From positions 830,024,001 to 830,088,000 of the forward strand of contig CM057452.1 in assembly GCA_016271365.2 (NCBI GenBank): a DNA stretch of 64,000 nt, written 5' to 3'. Shown here piece by piece: positions 36,300 through 46,242 of the stretch. Made by a program: the position numbers and the translations under genes. This stretch comes from Neoceratodus forsteri (Eukaryota > Chordata > Ceratodontiformes > Ceratodontidae). Every line of letters begins with the position of its first letter. Position 1 is the stretch's first letter. The notes beneath the pieces were generated by a model. It saw nothing but the letters and a program-made list of their open reading frames with translations. It made no database searches and was not told the origin of the DNA.

Positions 36300-38215
36300 G
36301 AATTTTGCACCAAATTTTCAACATGGTTTTTGGGACCCCTTCTCTTGAATGATGTCACTGTCATGGTGTTATCGGGCTCGAAGGGTGATTTCGGCAGGTG
36401 ACTGCGCGGTGACTGCAAATCACCTCTGGGACCGAATACCACCATGACAGTGAGATCATTCATGAGAAGGGCCCAAAACCCCCATGTTGAAAATTTGGTG
36501 CCAAAATTCCAAAAAATGACTGTTTAACGAGCGTGCGTTACGCAGTTCCTACGCAGGCTCGTAAGTTCGCGAAATTTCAATATTTTCACTCCAGATTTTC
36601 AACATTGCCATTTCATGACACTGTCTTATGAGCAGTATAGCTGTCATTTTTCACATCTCACCCAAAATGTGTTTCCACCCTTGTAGCGCAGAATGGCGCA
36701 GTCGGTGTGCGAAATCAATGTACGGGACAAATTAAGAAAATCACAGTGACACTGTTCATGAGAAGAGGTCTTGAAATGGCTATGTTGAAAATTTGGTGAA
36801 AAAATTCCTAAAAATGACTGTTTTACTAGCTGCAAGGCTATGCTAGTTCTTACGCACTCAAAGGTTCATGATATTTCAATATTTCCACTCCAGATTTTCA
36901 ACATTGCCATTTTCCACACCTTCTTATGAGTAGTATAGCTGTCATTTTCACATCTCACCCAAAACATGTTTCTGCCCGTATAGCGCATGGCACAGATTGT
37001 GCAAACTCAGTGTATGGGACACATTAAGGAAATCACAGTGTCACTGTTCATGAGCAGAGATCTTAAAATGGCAATGTTGAAAATTTGGTGACAGAATTCC
37101 AAAAGTGACTGTTTTACAAGTGTCGCTGCACAGTTCCACACGCACTTTCGTGAGGTTTAAATTTTCAATATTTCCACTCCAGATTTCCAACATTGCCATT
37201 TTCCACACCTCCTTATGAGCAGTACAGCTGTCATTTTTCACATCCTGCCCAAAACGTGTTTCCGCCCATGTAGCACACAATGGCGCAGTCGGTGTGCAAA
37301 CTCAATGTATGGGACACATTAACAAAACCACAGTGACACTGTTCGTGAGCAGAGGTCTTAAAATGGCTACGTTGAAAAATTGGTGGAAAAATGCCTAGAA
37401 ATGACTTTTACAAGCGTGCGTTGCACAGTTCCTATGCATGCTCGTAAGTTTGCAAATTTAATATTTTCACTCTAGATTTTCAACATGTCCATTTTGTTAA
37501 ACTTCCTTACAAACAGTACAGCTGCAGTTTTTCATATGTCACCCAAAATGTGTTATCGCACATGTAGCGCACAATGGTGCTGTTGGTGTGCGAAAGCAAT
37601 GTTTAGGACACATTAAGAAAATCACACTTACACTGTTCATGAGCAGAGGTCTTAAAATGGCTATGTTGAAAATTTGGTGACAAAAGTCCATAAAATGACT
37701 GTGTTATGAGTGAGCATTGTGCAGTTTCCACGCATCCTCGTTAGTTCATGACTTTGTAATATTTTCAGTCCAGATTTTTACTAGTGGCATTTTTCAACAC
37801 TTCCTTATGAACAGTACAGCTGCCATTTTCACACATGGCGGTGTGTTTTCACACTTTCAGTGCAGAGATGCGTGGTCGCTGTCGGAAATCATTGTTCGGC
37901 ACAGATAAAGAAAATCACAGTGACACTGTTCATGATCGAGGCATCAAAATGCCTGAGTTGACAATCTGCTATAAAATATCCCCAACCTACTTATATAACG
38001 GTGTGGCTGCACAGTTTCTATGTACACCGTGACTTCACCATTTTTTAAATATTTTACTACACATTTGCAACATAGCCATTTTTACACTCTCTCCATGACA
38101 GAATACAGCCTCTATTTTTACAGCCTGTTCGAATATATTTGCACCTGTGATGCTAAACTCGTAGTCACTGTGCATAAGCAGCTTGCTACCAACCTGATAT
38201 TCCCCTGTTCATGAG
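36300..38215 (+). repeat. 297-bp dyad satellite array (copy B)
   Basis: The phrase CTTATGAGCAGTA.AGCTGTC recurs near 36626, 36924, 37212, 37500, 37806 and 38092. Each unit has two dyad centres: one at the ACGAGCGTGCGT/ACGCACGCTCGT-type stem, and one at the GCGCACAATGGCGCAGTCGG centre flanked by inverted CATTTT...TTCAACAT arms. Confidence 0.88.
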
Positions 38216-38737
38216 GTGGGGTCACAAAACAAACCTGTTGAAAATTTGGAGTTAAAATACCAACGAATGCCTGAGGTTTTAGGCTTTTCAACTAAATCAC
38301 CCAACCCTATAGAGAATGACAGGAATCAGGGGTGTGACTTGGGATTCTTGCCTGTGATGCTCATACCATTCCACACCCTGCAGTCACTGAGAGGCATCGA
38401 GGTATGCCTTGGACTCTTCGGCCCCAAACTTCACCCCATTCTCCTATATTGCACCCATCTCACCGTATTTCCTAATGAAATGGGGTGCGCATAAGGGCCA
38501 AAGCCCCAAGGAACATGTGACACTTGTCAGTCTCTGCAGAGTGGGGTGTGGTGAAATGGCGTGGCCGTTATGCCTGACGACCCAAATGCACACCCTATGC
38601 CTGTCACTCTCTGCAGGGTGGTGGTGGGGTTGGCTTCAGTTCAATACTTCACTGCCATTCCTATTACGCAGCTCTGTAACTTCTGCACTACCACTGCCAA
38701 TGCCAGTAAGCAAACATTCGGCATTGACAAATGCTTG

Positions 38738-39410
38738 TTTCAGTGTGTAGTATATGCATTTCAATAGATAGTGTATGTATTTCAATATACAGTGTATTTG
38801 TTTCAATATATAGTGTATGCAGATTTTTCAGTGCATAGTGTATTTATTTCAATAGATAGTGTATGTATTTCAATATAAAGTGTAGATGTTTCAATATATA
38901 GTGTATTTGTTTCAGTATATAGTGTATATGCTTTTTTCAGTGTGTAGTGTATGTATTTCAATATATAGTGTATTTGTTTCAGTATATAGTGTATGCATTT
39001 TTTTCTCAATATATAATGTATGTGTTACAATCTATAGAGTATTTGTTTCAGTAGATAGTTTATGTGGATGTTTCAGTCTGTAGTGTATGTATCTCAATAG
39101 GTAGTGTATATGTTTCAGTACATAGTACATTTGTTTCAGTATATAGTGTATGTGGATTTTCAGTACTCAGTATGTGGATTTCAGTAGATAGTGTATGTAT
39201 TTCACTATGCAATGTAAGCATTTCACTATATAGTGTATGTGTTTCACTATATAATATATGTATTTCAGTATACAGTATATGTATTTCACTGTACAATGTA
39301 TATATTTCAGTAGACACTGTCTGTGGTTCACTACATTGTGTATGTATCTCACTATATAATGTATATATTTCACTATATGATGTATGTATTTCACCATATA
39401 GTGTGTGTTT
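38738..39410 (-). repeat. 21-bp subterminal repeats, outer part (right)
   Basis: Mirror of the outer part of 6660-7570. The period of 21 gives a spurious long plus-strand frame (about 130 residues of a VSVYSVCIS repeat). Confidence 0.85.
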
Positions 39411-39458
39411 TACTATACAGCCACAGATTCTGAATTATGTCCCTAACGGCTTGCCATA

Positions 39459-39464
39459 GGGTAA
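39459..39464 (+). repeat. Target-site duplication GGGTAA (right)
   Basis: Abuts the right terminus (CTTGCCATA). Identical to 6601-6606. Confidence 0.85.
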
Positions 39465-40172
39465 CCCAAACATAGCCATAAGCATGAAATCCCTAAAATT
39501 AAATTCCTGAGTAAACACTAGAGTATCAAAAGTTAAACATATATACATGGAAATTAAATTAAATCATTTGAGAAAATTACAACAGAATTTGGCCACCCAG
39601 GTAAAGAAAAAACAAATGCATGCAAATTGGTTAGCGCAATCATAAATTTAATAAGAAATGGAGATTTGTCTGATATGGTAAATGAGAACAGCACAAGTCT
39701 TTTACAGGCACTTTCAATTAAACCATCAACATCCTCATTACACAAACTGTTAATGACAACAGTCAGAGGGCAGTCGTTGGAAGTATTACAGAACAAGTCT
39801 ATACATGGAAATGGAATAAATATGGGATTTTTCAGTAAAAGCCTTCTCTGAAGTTAATTGTAATTTAATCAATTATAAATGTCTACATAATCTGTACTTT
39901 AACCCAAACATGTGTTTAACATGAAGCTTAAAAAATATGACAAATGCTCTAAATGTGGGAAACAGAATGCTAACCTAGTTCATATGTACTGGACTTGTAA
40001 CTTGGTTCAAAATTTCTCGATGCAAATAAAAACAATATACTATAAATAAAAGCCCTTTAATAGTCAACTTAATGAGTATTAAACCCTGATTTATTGAGAA
40101 CTACTTTGATACCCCTAATATTATTAGGGAACAACACACTTTGCACTCATATCATTTGTATCAAAAATAATA
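39465..40172 (+). mobile_element. L1-type LINE, C-terminal part (piece 3)
   Basis: It starts in frame with piece 2 as NPNIAISMKSLKLNS. Further on, KYDKCSKCG...LVHMYWTC is the cysteine/histidine motif near the C terminus of L1 ORF2 (CxxC...HxxxxC). Then LLGNNTLCTHIICIKN follows up to the next insertion. Stops interrupt the middle. Confidence 0.85.
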
Positions 40173-40689
40173 GGCCTGATTTGCAAAGACCCCAGTCAAT
40201 CAGAACACGCTGCAGTTCTCCACAGCTTGCATCAAATATGGGTGCACTAAGAACACTGCACTGGATTCAGCAACAGGAGGGGTCCCAGCTCCAATGGTTC
40301 TGCTGCAGCTGACACTGCTCCCCTGCGCCTAACAAAGAGTGCATGGGAGTGGAATAATATAGCCAGGTGGGAGCCTCTGGCCACAGAAGGTCCGATCCCA
40401 GGACTGGCACCATGGGCTGCCCAAGAACAGAACCCTAGAAATGAGGAATCTCATCTAGTCAAAAAACAACAATTACTTACAGCAGTGACATATGTACAAT
40501 AGCCAACAGAAGTCCTGTATGTTTTTCAGTTGTAAAATAAACTGTGATTGAGACCACCAATGCTGACAGACGCAGGATTGCACTGGGGGGAGGGAGGCTG
40601 TGGGCTTTGATTCTGCTGCTGGTGTGTGGGAGACACAGCTGGACATCATCCCAATACAGCATTTGCTGAAGTCAGCCAAAATCAAAATC

Positions 40690-42337
40690 AAATATATCTA
40701 CAAGCAGTTATACATTATCATAAAATACCTTCTTAAAAAGATAGTTCTTCAGGCCCCCTTTAAATGCCTCCACCATTGGGGACTCCCTTAAAGATCTTGG
40801 CAGTAAATTCCAGAGGGCTGGGCCGGCCACCTCAAAGGAATGATCCCCTGAGGTTTTCAGCCTGGACCTCAGAATCGTCATGAAGCCTTCAGTGGAGGAG
40901 CGGAGGAAATGTTCTGGGATGGCTGGAGTTAGGAGGTCAAACAGGTAACCAGGGCCCAGGCCGTATAGGGCCTTATAGGCGAGCAAGCCCACCTTGAAGA
41001 TGATCCTCCACCTGACAGGCAGCCAGTGCAGATCTTGCAGGACCGAGGTCTCATGGTAAGACTTGGGTAAGCCCACCAGCAAACCAAGCTGCCACATTCT
41101 GCACTAGCTGCAGTTGGCAGAGGGTCCCTCCATTGACCTTGAAGCACAAAGCATTACAGTAATCCAGTCTGAAAATCACAAAAGCTTGTACCAGTGATGG
41201 CAAGTCTTCAAACAGAATCAGGGGTTTGGTTTGGGTGATATTCCTTAGGTGGTAAATCCACATTTGATGACAGATGACACCTAGGCTTCCAGAGTCAATC
41301 TGTCATCAAGGATAATGCCCAAATTTTTCACCCTGGGTGAGGCCGTCAATGGGGGTGGATCCCAGAACCAAACCTGTTATTACCCCGGAAACCTTCCCAT
41401 CATGCCATCAATTTATTTTTTTAACACAGCTGCTGTTTCTATGCCTCCCCCCAACAGCCCCCTTCTGCCCAACCCCCCCCCAGCTCCATCCCCCAGAATT
41501 ACCAGGACTTACCTTATGCCCAACCTGGAAGTGGTGCCTGCGGGGAGTCAGGCGTCATCCTGCCACCAGGGATTTTTTACTCCTTTTTCACCCCTTTGCA
41601 CCTGCCCACCATGCAATGGGTGCAACAGCTGTCTCCACCTCCGCGGAGGCAACCAAGCACCCTGGCTGCGGGCAAGCCCCACTAGCTGTGCCATTCACAG
41701 TAGACCCCCCCACCCCGAGGAAGGAGATCTGTGATGCTCAATCCTTCCCCCTCCACTGGCCCCCGAGTGACCCCAGTCCATTCCCAAACCCAGGTCACTG
41801 GCATGGCATGAAGTGTGGTGTCCAGCACCTCAACCCCTCAGCGCTACCATGCTGGTTCAATCACTAGTACTTCTGTCTTATCGGGCTTCAGCCTCAGAAA
41901 GTCAGAGGACATCCAATCCTGAATCTCAGCCAGGCATTTATTTAGCACTTCAACAACATTTTCAGTTCCAGGGGCAAATGACAAATACAGCTGGGTGTCA
42001 TCTGTATAGCAGTGAAATCCCAGACTGCATTGTCTAATGAGCTCTCCCAGGGGCAGCATGTACACCGCGAGCAACATCGGTGAAAGGACTGAGCCTTCAG
42101 GTACTCCACACGATGGGGGCTTCGAGGAGGAGGAGAAATTCCTCATAACCACTCTTTGCCTCCTGTCGGAGAGATAGCACTCAAACCATTTGATGACTAT
42201 TCAGGTAAGTCCAGAATACACTCTAAGGTGATCCAATAGCACAATGTGGTCCACAGTGTCAAATGCTGAGGAGAGATCGAGGAGAATGAGAACTGACCAT
42301 TCTCCTCTATCCCTCTCCCTGAGGAGGTCATTCTGAA
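40690..42337 (-). mobile_element. L2-type LINE, RT C-terminal half
   Basis: The minus strand reads LLDLSSAFDTVDH, GVPEGSVLSPMLLAVYMLPL, CYTDDTQLYLS (catalytic box, TDD), LKPDKTEVLVI and then LHWLPVRWRIIFKVGLLAYKAL. All are diagnostic of L2-clade LINEs, in the correct order. A SINE-like insertion separates the RT from the thumb region at about 41345-41850. The 5' half is at 48000-49925. Confidence 0.85.
41345..41850 (-). mobile_element. tRNA-headed SINE in the L2
   Basis: Between LVIEPAW and the GEK.LGIILDDRL region of L2 lies about 500 bp. Its minus strand starts AGCATGGTAGCGCTGAGG (A-box-like) with CCAGTGACCTGGGTTTGG (B-box-like). Next come GGACTGGGGTCACTCGG and GGATTGAGCATC, ending in AAAAAAATAAA. 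The order matches the SINE at 44725-45195. Confidence 0.6.
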
Positions 42338-42674
42338 ACATAGAAATATAGAAGTTGATGGCAGATAAGGACCACAAGGTCCATCTAGTCTGCTCATTTT
42401 TTCTACCTTATGAATGTGCCATAGGCCTTTACTCTGTCAATGACCTATCTATTAATTCTCATCTGTATTGCTCCCTTATGTCTATCCCATGCCTGTTTGA
42501 AGCCCTGCACTGTATTCATATCCACCACAATCTGAGGTAGGCTGTTCCATGCATCCAGCACCCTTTCTGTGAAAAAGAACTTCCTCTCATTACCCCTTAA
42601 TCAGCCTCCCTCTAATCTCATGCTGTGTCCTCTTGTCCTGCTATTTTTCTTATATTGAAACATGTCAGACTCTT

Positions 42675-43430
42675 TCACCTTGTTAATGCCCTTAAGATGT
42701 TTAAATGTTTCGATCTATCACCTCTCTCCCTCCTTTGCTCTAGAGTATACATATTGATCTCCTTTAATCTGTCCTCATATGTTTTCTGATGCAGTCCCTG
42801 CACCATTTTGGTTGCCCTTCTCTGGACTGCCTCCATTTTGTTAATGTCCTTATGCAGTTGCGGCCTCCAGTACTGCACGTAGTACTCCAGATGGGGCCTA
42901 ACCAGTGTCTTGTAAAGAGGGATTATTACCTCCCTCTTACGACTTGTAATACCCCTACTAATACACCCCAACATCCCTCTAGCCTTACCTACTGCTCTAG
43001 TGGTCTGCTTGGATGATTTCAGGTCATTTGTGATGATGATGCCCAAGTCTCTTTCTTCCCTTGTGATTGCCAGCAACTCCCCTCCCAACCTACAGGTAGC
43101 TTCAGGGTTTCTCTTCCCTATGTGCATGATCTTGCACTTCTCTGTGTTAAACCCCAGTTGCCACTCTTCCGACCATTTTGCCAGTTTTTCTAGATCTCTT
43201 GTCATTCTGCCCATCCCATCTGGATCATCAACTCTGTTGCAGATCTTGGTGTCATCTGAAAACAGGCAAACCTTACCCTCCAGTCCATCTGCAATGTCAC
43301 TGATGAAGATATTGAAGAGGACTGGCCTCAGGACTGATTCCTGAGGTACCCCACTTGTCACTTGCATGTCTTCTGACTGTATACCGTTTACCACCACTCT
43401 CTGTTTTCTGCCTGCCAACCAGTTTGCCAC
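42675..43430 (-). pseudogene. CR1 ORF2 reverse transcriptase, C-terminal half
   Basis: A 251-residue open frame. In order: WLAGRKQRVVVNG, GVPQESVLRPVLFNIFISDI, CLFSDDTKICN (catalytic box FSDD; the family usually has FADD), EWQLGFNTEKCKIMHIG, DLGIIITNDLK, and the C-terminal LYKTLVRPHLEY. It is the longest LINE frame in the window. It starts abruptly after the foreign LINE insertion, so the methionine is only the first in the surviving frame. The upstream catalytic aspartate motif (SKAFDT) lies beyond the insertion near 45540. Confidence 0.85.
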
Positions 43431-43489
43431 CTAATTGACCAACTTCTGACCCGCCCCAAGCCCACCCAGCTTATTACTCAATCTTCTAT

Positions 43490-45530
43490 GGGTTTTTTTA
43501 TTCATTTATTTATAGAATCAGAATTACAACCTTTTGAGTCAGGGACTCATTTGCAAAAGCTCTTCATCAAAAAACAGAGAGTACAAAACACATACAAACA
43601 CAGTAAACATATTATACAGAAAATTATAAGGGAATAAGTTACATATACATACATTGTTACAGTGAATGTACATGGTTACAGTGAATAAAGTCCAACACGG
43701 GGGAGACACTCTATGTAGGTCCTGTACAATGTGGTAGCTAAATTACATATATGTAAATAGATAGAGTGAAAAGAGTCCAACACAGGAGAGACATTCTATG
43801 TAGTTCCTAAACAATGTGGTAGCTAGAATTTCATAGAGCAAGCAAAAGACTACAGTATCAGTGCTGTACTACAACTAGCAGATAGCAAGTAGATGCTAAG
43901 GACAGATGAGCTGAAAGACTTGAGCAGCAGCTATGTGCAGTTACAGCTGCGAGTGGAGATGAGGTGCTGTCTGAGGGCTGATTTGAAAGGCCCTAGTCTC
44001 GGTTGAGTGGTGATAATGGGGAAGGGCATTGCTCCAGGAAGGTGCCCGATAAGGGAAGGATCTTTGTGCCAGGGATGTCCTGACCCTGGGTACTTGAAAT
44101 GTGCACTTGCTAGCATTCCGGGTGGAGATAGTCAGGATGAAGGGGGTGAGAATAGTACTTAGGCCTAGAGGAGCAAGGCCTGCAACTATTTTCTTGTTTA
44201 GGAGGCAGGTATGGTAGCGCAACCTCTCCTCAAGGTTGAGAAAGTCAGCAAGGTCATATAAGGTGCATGTGTGGGTGAGTCTGCAGGAACCTGTAAGCAA
44301 ACGGCAGGCTTTATTCTGGGACATTTTGATTTTATTCAGTGTGGTATTATCAGCTGCACCATACACCAGTGTGCCATAGTCAACTAGGGACAGTACAGAT
44401 GAGGGCTGTGGGTGGAAGGCAGTTTTTGTGGCAGTACAGTAAGTCAAAACGAGTGTTTATGGCTGCTGCGAGGTTGCAAGTATGGTCATGAAAGGAGAGG
44501 GAAGAGTTGAAAGTGACACCCAGGTATTTGTGTGGTTTTACCTGCTCTAAAGGAAGGAGGGAGCCAGACAGGATGGTGAGTGAGGCGTCCCAAAATTTAT
44601 TTTGGGAGTGTGAGAATAGCATGTGCTTTGTCTTTTTATAGATTAATTACTAGCTGTCGGTCCAGAAACCAGGATTCTGCCTGATTAAAAGAGTGTTGCA
44701 GGGCACTTTAAAGGAGGGAGGGAACCGGCCTGTTGGCGCAGCGGTTGCATTTCTGCTTGCGACGCTGGCAACCCGGGTTCGGGGAATGGACTCGGGTCGC
44801 TGGAGGGCCGGCCGTGGAGAAGAAAAGGAGCATCCCAGGATGGCTCGCCTTCTCTGGGGGAAGGGTGGGGATGCACCTCGGTGCATGCTGGCCCCTGGCG
44901 GAGGCCGGAGGCACAGCACAGACACCAGAGGTGACAATTGCTGGGGGAGTGACGGATGTTGGTGCGTGCCTTGACATCAGTGGCACGCCACTTCCCGGGG
45001 AGAAAACCAGGAAACTGCCTTGGTGGACAGGATGACAGTCCCTCTGGTCCCCGGCTGCCGCCAGGCCTCCCAACCAACACCACTGCCTCAGTGACACCTC
45101 TGGGCCAATACAGACACACTGGCCCAACCCCACCAGTGCCTTCCCCCTCGGAGGAGAGGGACCCATCCACCGAAGGGACATGCTGGGTTACCTGGGGGGG
45201 TACGATTTGAGGTGAGTGGTAGCCCAGGGATGAGGGACAGCATGCAGTCTGAGGGACATTGGAGGACCCAAAGGAGTGGCTGACCAGGGGTATCAGGAGG
45301 AGGGGAAAAAAAAAGGAGGGAGGGGGTCTGGTGGGATGTAAAAAGAACAGCATCATCCACATAAAGGAGCATTTTTTCTTCTCAGGAGCTGGGGAGTGAA
45401 TTGAGATACAGACTGAAGAGCAGTGGTCCAAGAATCAAGCCTTGCGGGACACGCAAACAAACTTCTCACATTCTGGGGAGGGTATTGTTGATTTTTACAC
45501 ACTGTGACCAGGCAGTGAGGTAGTTGGAAC
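43490..45530 (-). mobile_element. Third LINE inserted in the CR1 RT
   Basis: CR1 homology stops after SKAFDT near 45533 and resumes with KLGGLG at 43480. The insert reads on the minus strand LYVDDAVLFTSHQTP (catalytic box), YLGVTFNSSLSFHDHT, LVDYGTLVYGAADNTTL and RAPSWSNALPHYH, a Jockey-group RT C-terminal half. Its 3' end has an ATTTATTTATAG tail near 43500. A SINE at 44725-45195 interrupts it in turn. Confidence 0.75.
44725..45195 (+). mobile_element. tRNA-headed SINE
   Basis: GGCCTGTTGGCGCAGCGGTT holds an A box (TGGCGCAGCGG at 44734-44744), and GGGTTCGGGGA a B-box-like element at 44775-44785. Spacing is that of a tRNA promoter, but the cloverleaf is degenerate and is not a tRNA gene. The body matches the copies at 41345-41850 and in both arms (GAGCATC, CTCTGGGG). 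The GC-rich body gives several overlapping spurious frames. Confidence 0.7.
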
Positions 45531-45671
45531 AGTATCGAAAGCTTTGCTGAAGCTAAGGTAGGTGAGATCAACTGCACCCCCTTGGTCCACCACTCTGGTT
45601 ACCCAGTCAAAGAAATCTATGAGATTAGTATGACAGGACCTTCCTGTTGTAAACCCATGCTGTCTTGGATC

Positions 45672-46010
45672 CTAGGCTCCCATGGATTCCAGGTGTTGCA
45701 CTATCCTTTCCTTAAGGAGTGCCTCCATAATCTTGCCCACTACTGAGGTAAGACTGACTGGTCTGTAGTTCCCTGCCTCCTCCCTGCTGCCACTCTTGTG
45801 GTGCGGGATCACATGAGCCCTTCTCCAGTCTTCTGGGACCTCTCCTGTGCTCACAGACTCACTAAACAGTTCTGCTAATGGTTCTGCTAGTTCCACCCTT
45901 AGCTTCTTTAGTACCCTGGGATGTATGCCATCAGGTCTCATTGCCTTGTCCACCCTGAACTTAGCAAGCTCTTGTAGGACCCTTTCTTTTGTGAAGGGAC
46001 TTATGCACAC
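45672..46010 (-). pseudogene. CR1 ORF2 RT, N-terminal part
   Basis: The 112-residue frame contains KAMRPDGIHPRVLKKL, VSTGEVPEDWRRAHVIPHHK and NYRPVSLTSVVGKIMEALL, the fingers of the CR1 reverse transcriptase in canonical order. It ends at a frameshift after HLESMGA. The downstream SKAFDT catalytic segment lies in another frame near 45545, just before the third LINE. Confidence 0.85.
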
Positions 46011-46242
46011 CTCCTCCCTGTGTCCATGGTGCTGAGCTTTGGGCTCTGCCCTAACTTCTCCTCAGTAAATACTGAGCAGAAGTATCTATTTAGGATAGAT
46101 GCTTTTCCTTGGTCCTCCTCCACACAATCCCCCTTATCCCCTTTGATCTTAGCAATAACCCTCCGGACTTTCTCCTTTCACCAATGTATCTATAGAAAGT
46201 CTTGTCCCCTTGTTTTACTGTTCGCACCAGTGTTTCCTCAGT

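Larger units (their letters stand above)
35486..38737 (+). mobile_element. Hairpin-ended satellite element, copy B
   Basis: The 5' end ATGTTTGCTTGCACGCATG folds with GTGCAAGAAACAT into a hairpin, and the 3' end is GCATTGACAAATGCTTG. It splits the 21-bp array of the right arm. The left arm at about 7308-7350 carries the uninterrupted sequence with six A/T, so the insertion is cleanly defined. The element is flanked by TTTTT and TTT, consistent with insertion into a T-run with little or no duplication. Contents in order are GC-rich hairpin modules, about six 297-bp dyad units, and a unique 480-bp 3' part. No protein frame is recognised. Confidence 0.8.
6607..39458. mobile_element. Giant inverted-repeat (foldback-type) element, 32.85 kb
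   Basis: The two ends are inverted copies: the left starts TATGGCAAGCCGTTAGGGAC, and the right end is its reverse complement. Homology continues inward for about 12 kb with mirror-ordered landmarks. The element is bounded by GGGTAA direct repeats in an L1 whose frame rejoins on excision. Inside are many other transposons but no transposase, polymerase or integrase that could be assigned to the element itself. The 6-bp duplication is in the size range of Polintons and a few cut-and-paste superfamilies, but Polinton genes and the usual Polinton AG terminus are absent. I infer a non-autonomous foldback transposon that gathered passengers. A purely recombinational inverted duplication would not explain the exact terminal duplication. 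Confidence 0.8.
24012..39458 (-). repeat. Right arm of the giant inverted repeat
   Basis: It is the reverse complement of 6607-18665 and contains one extra element (35486-38737). Without that element its length is about 12.2 kb, against 12.06 kb for the left arm. The 144-bp array is longer here (about 13 units against 10). Confidence 0.88.

Noticed and set aside
6607..39458. Polinton/Maverick
   Set aside because: The 6-bp duplication fits, but there is no protein-primed polymerase, integrase, ATPase or capsid frame, and the termini do not start AG.
39064..39459. 131-codon plus-strand frame of VSVYSVCIS repeats
   Set aside because: Produced by the 21-bp repeats; the opposite strand is equally open.
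41337..41867. 176-codon plus-strand proline-rich frame
   Set aside because: Antisense of the SINE in the L2; low-complexity and not mirrored in other SINE copies.
44725..44800. tRNA gene
   Set aside because: A and B boxes are present but the cloverleaf does not close and the sequence continues as a SINE body.
44685..45431. 248-codon minus-strand frame as a gene
   Set aside because: It runs across a GC-rich SINE and the LINE it interrupts, so it is a chimera of two unrelated elements.
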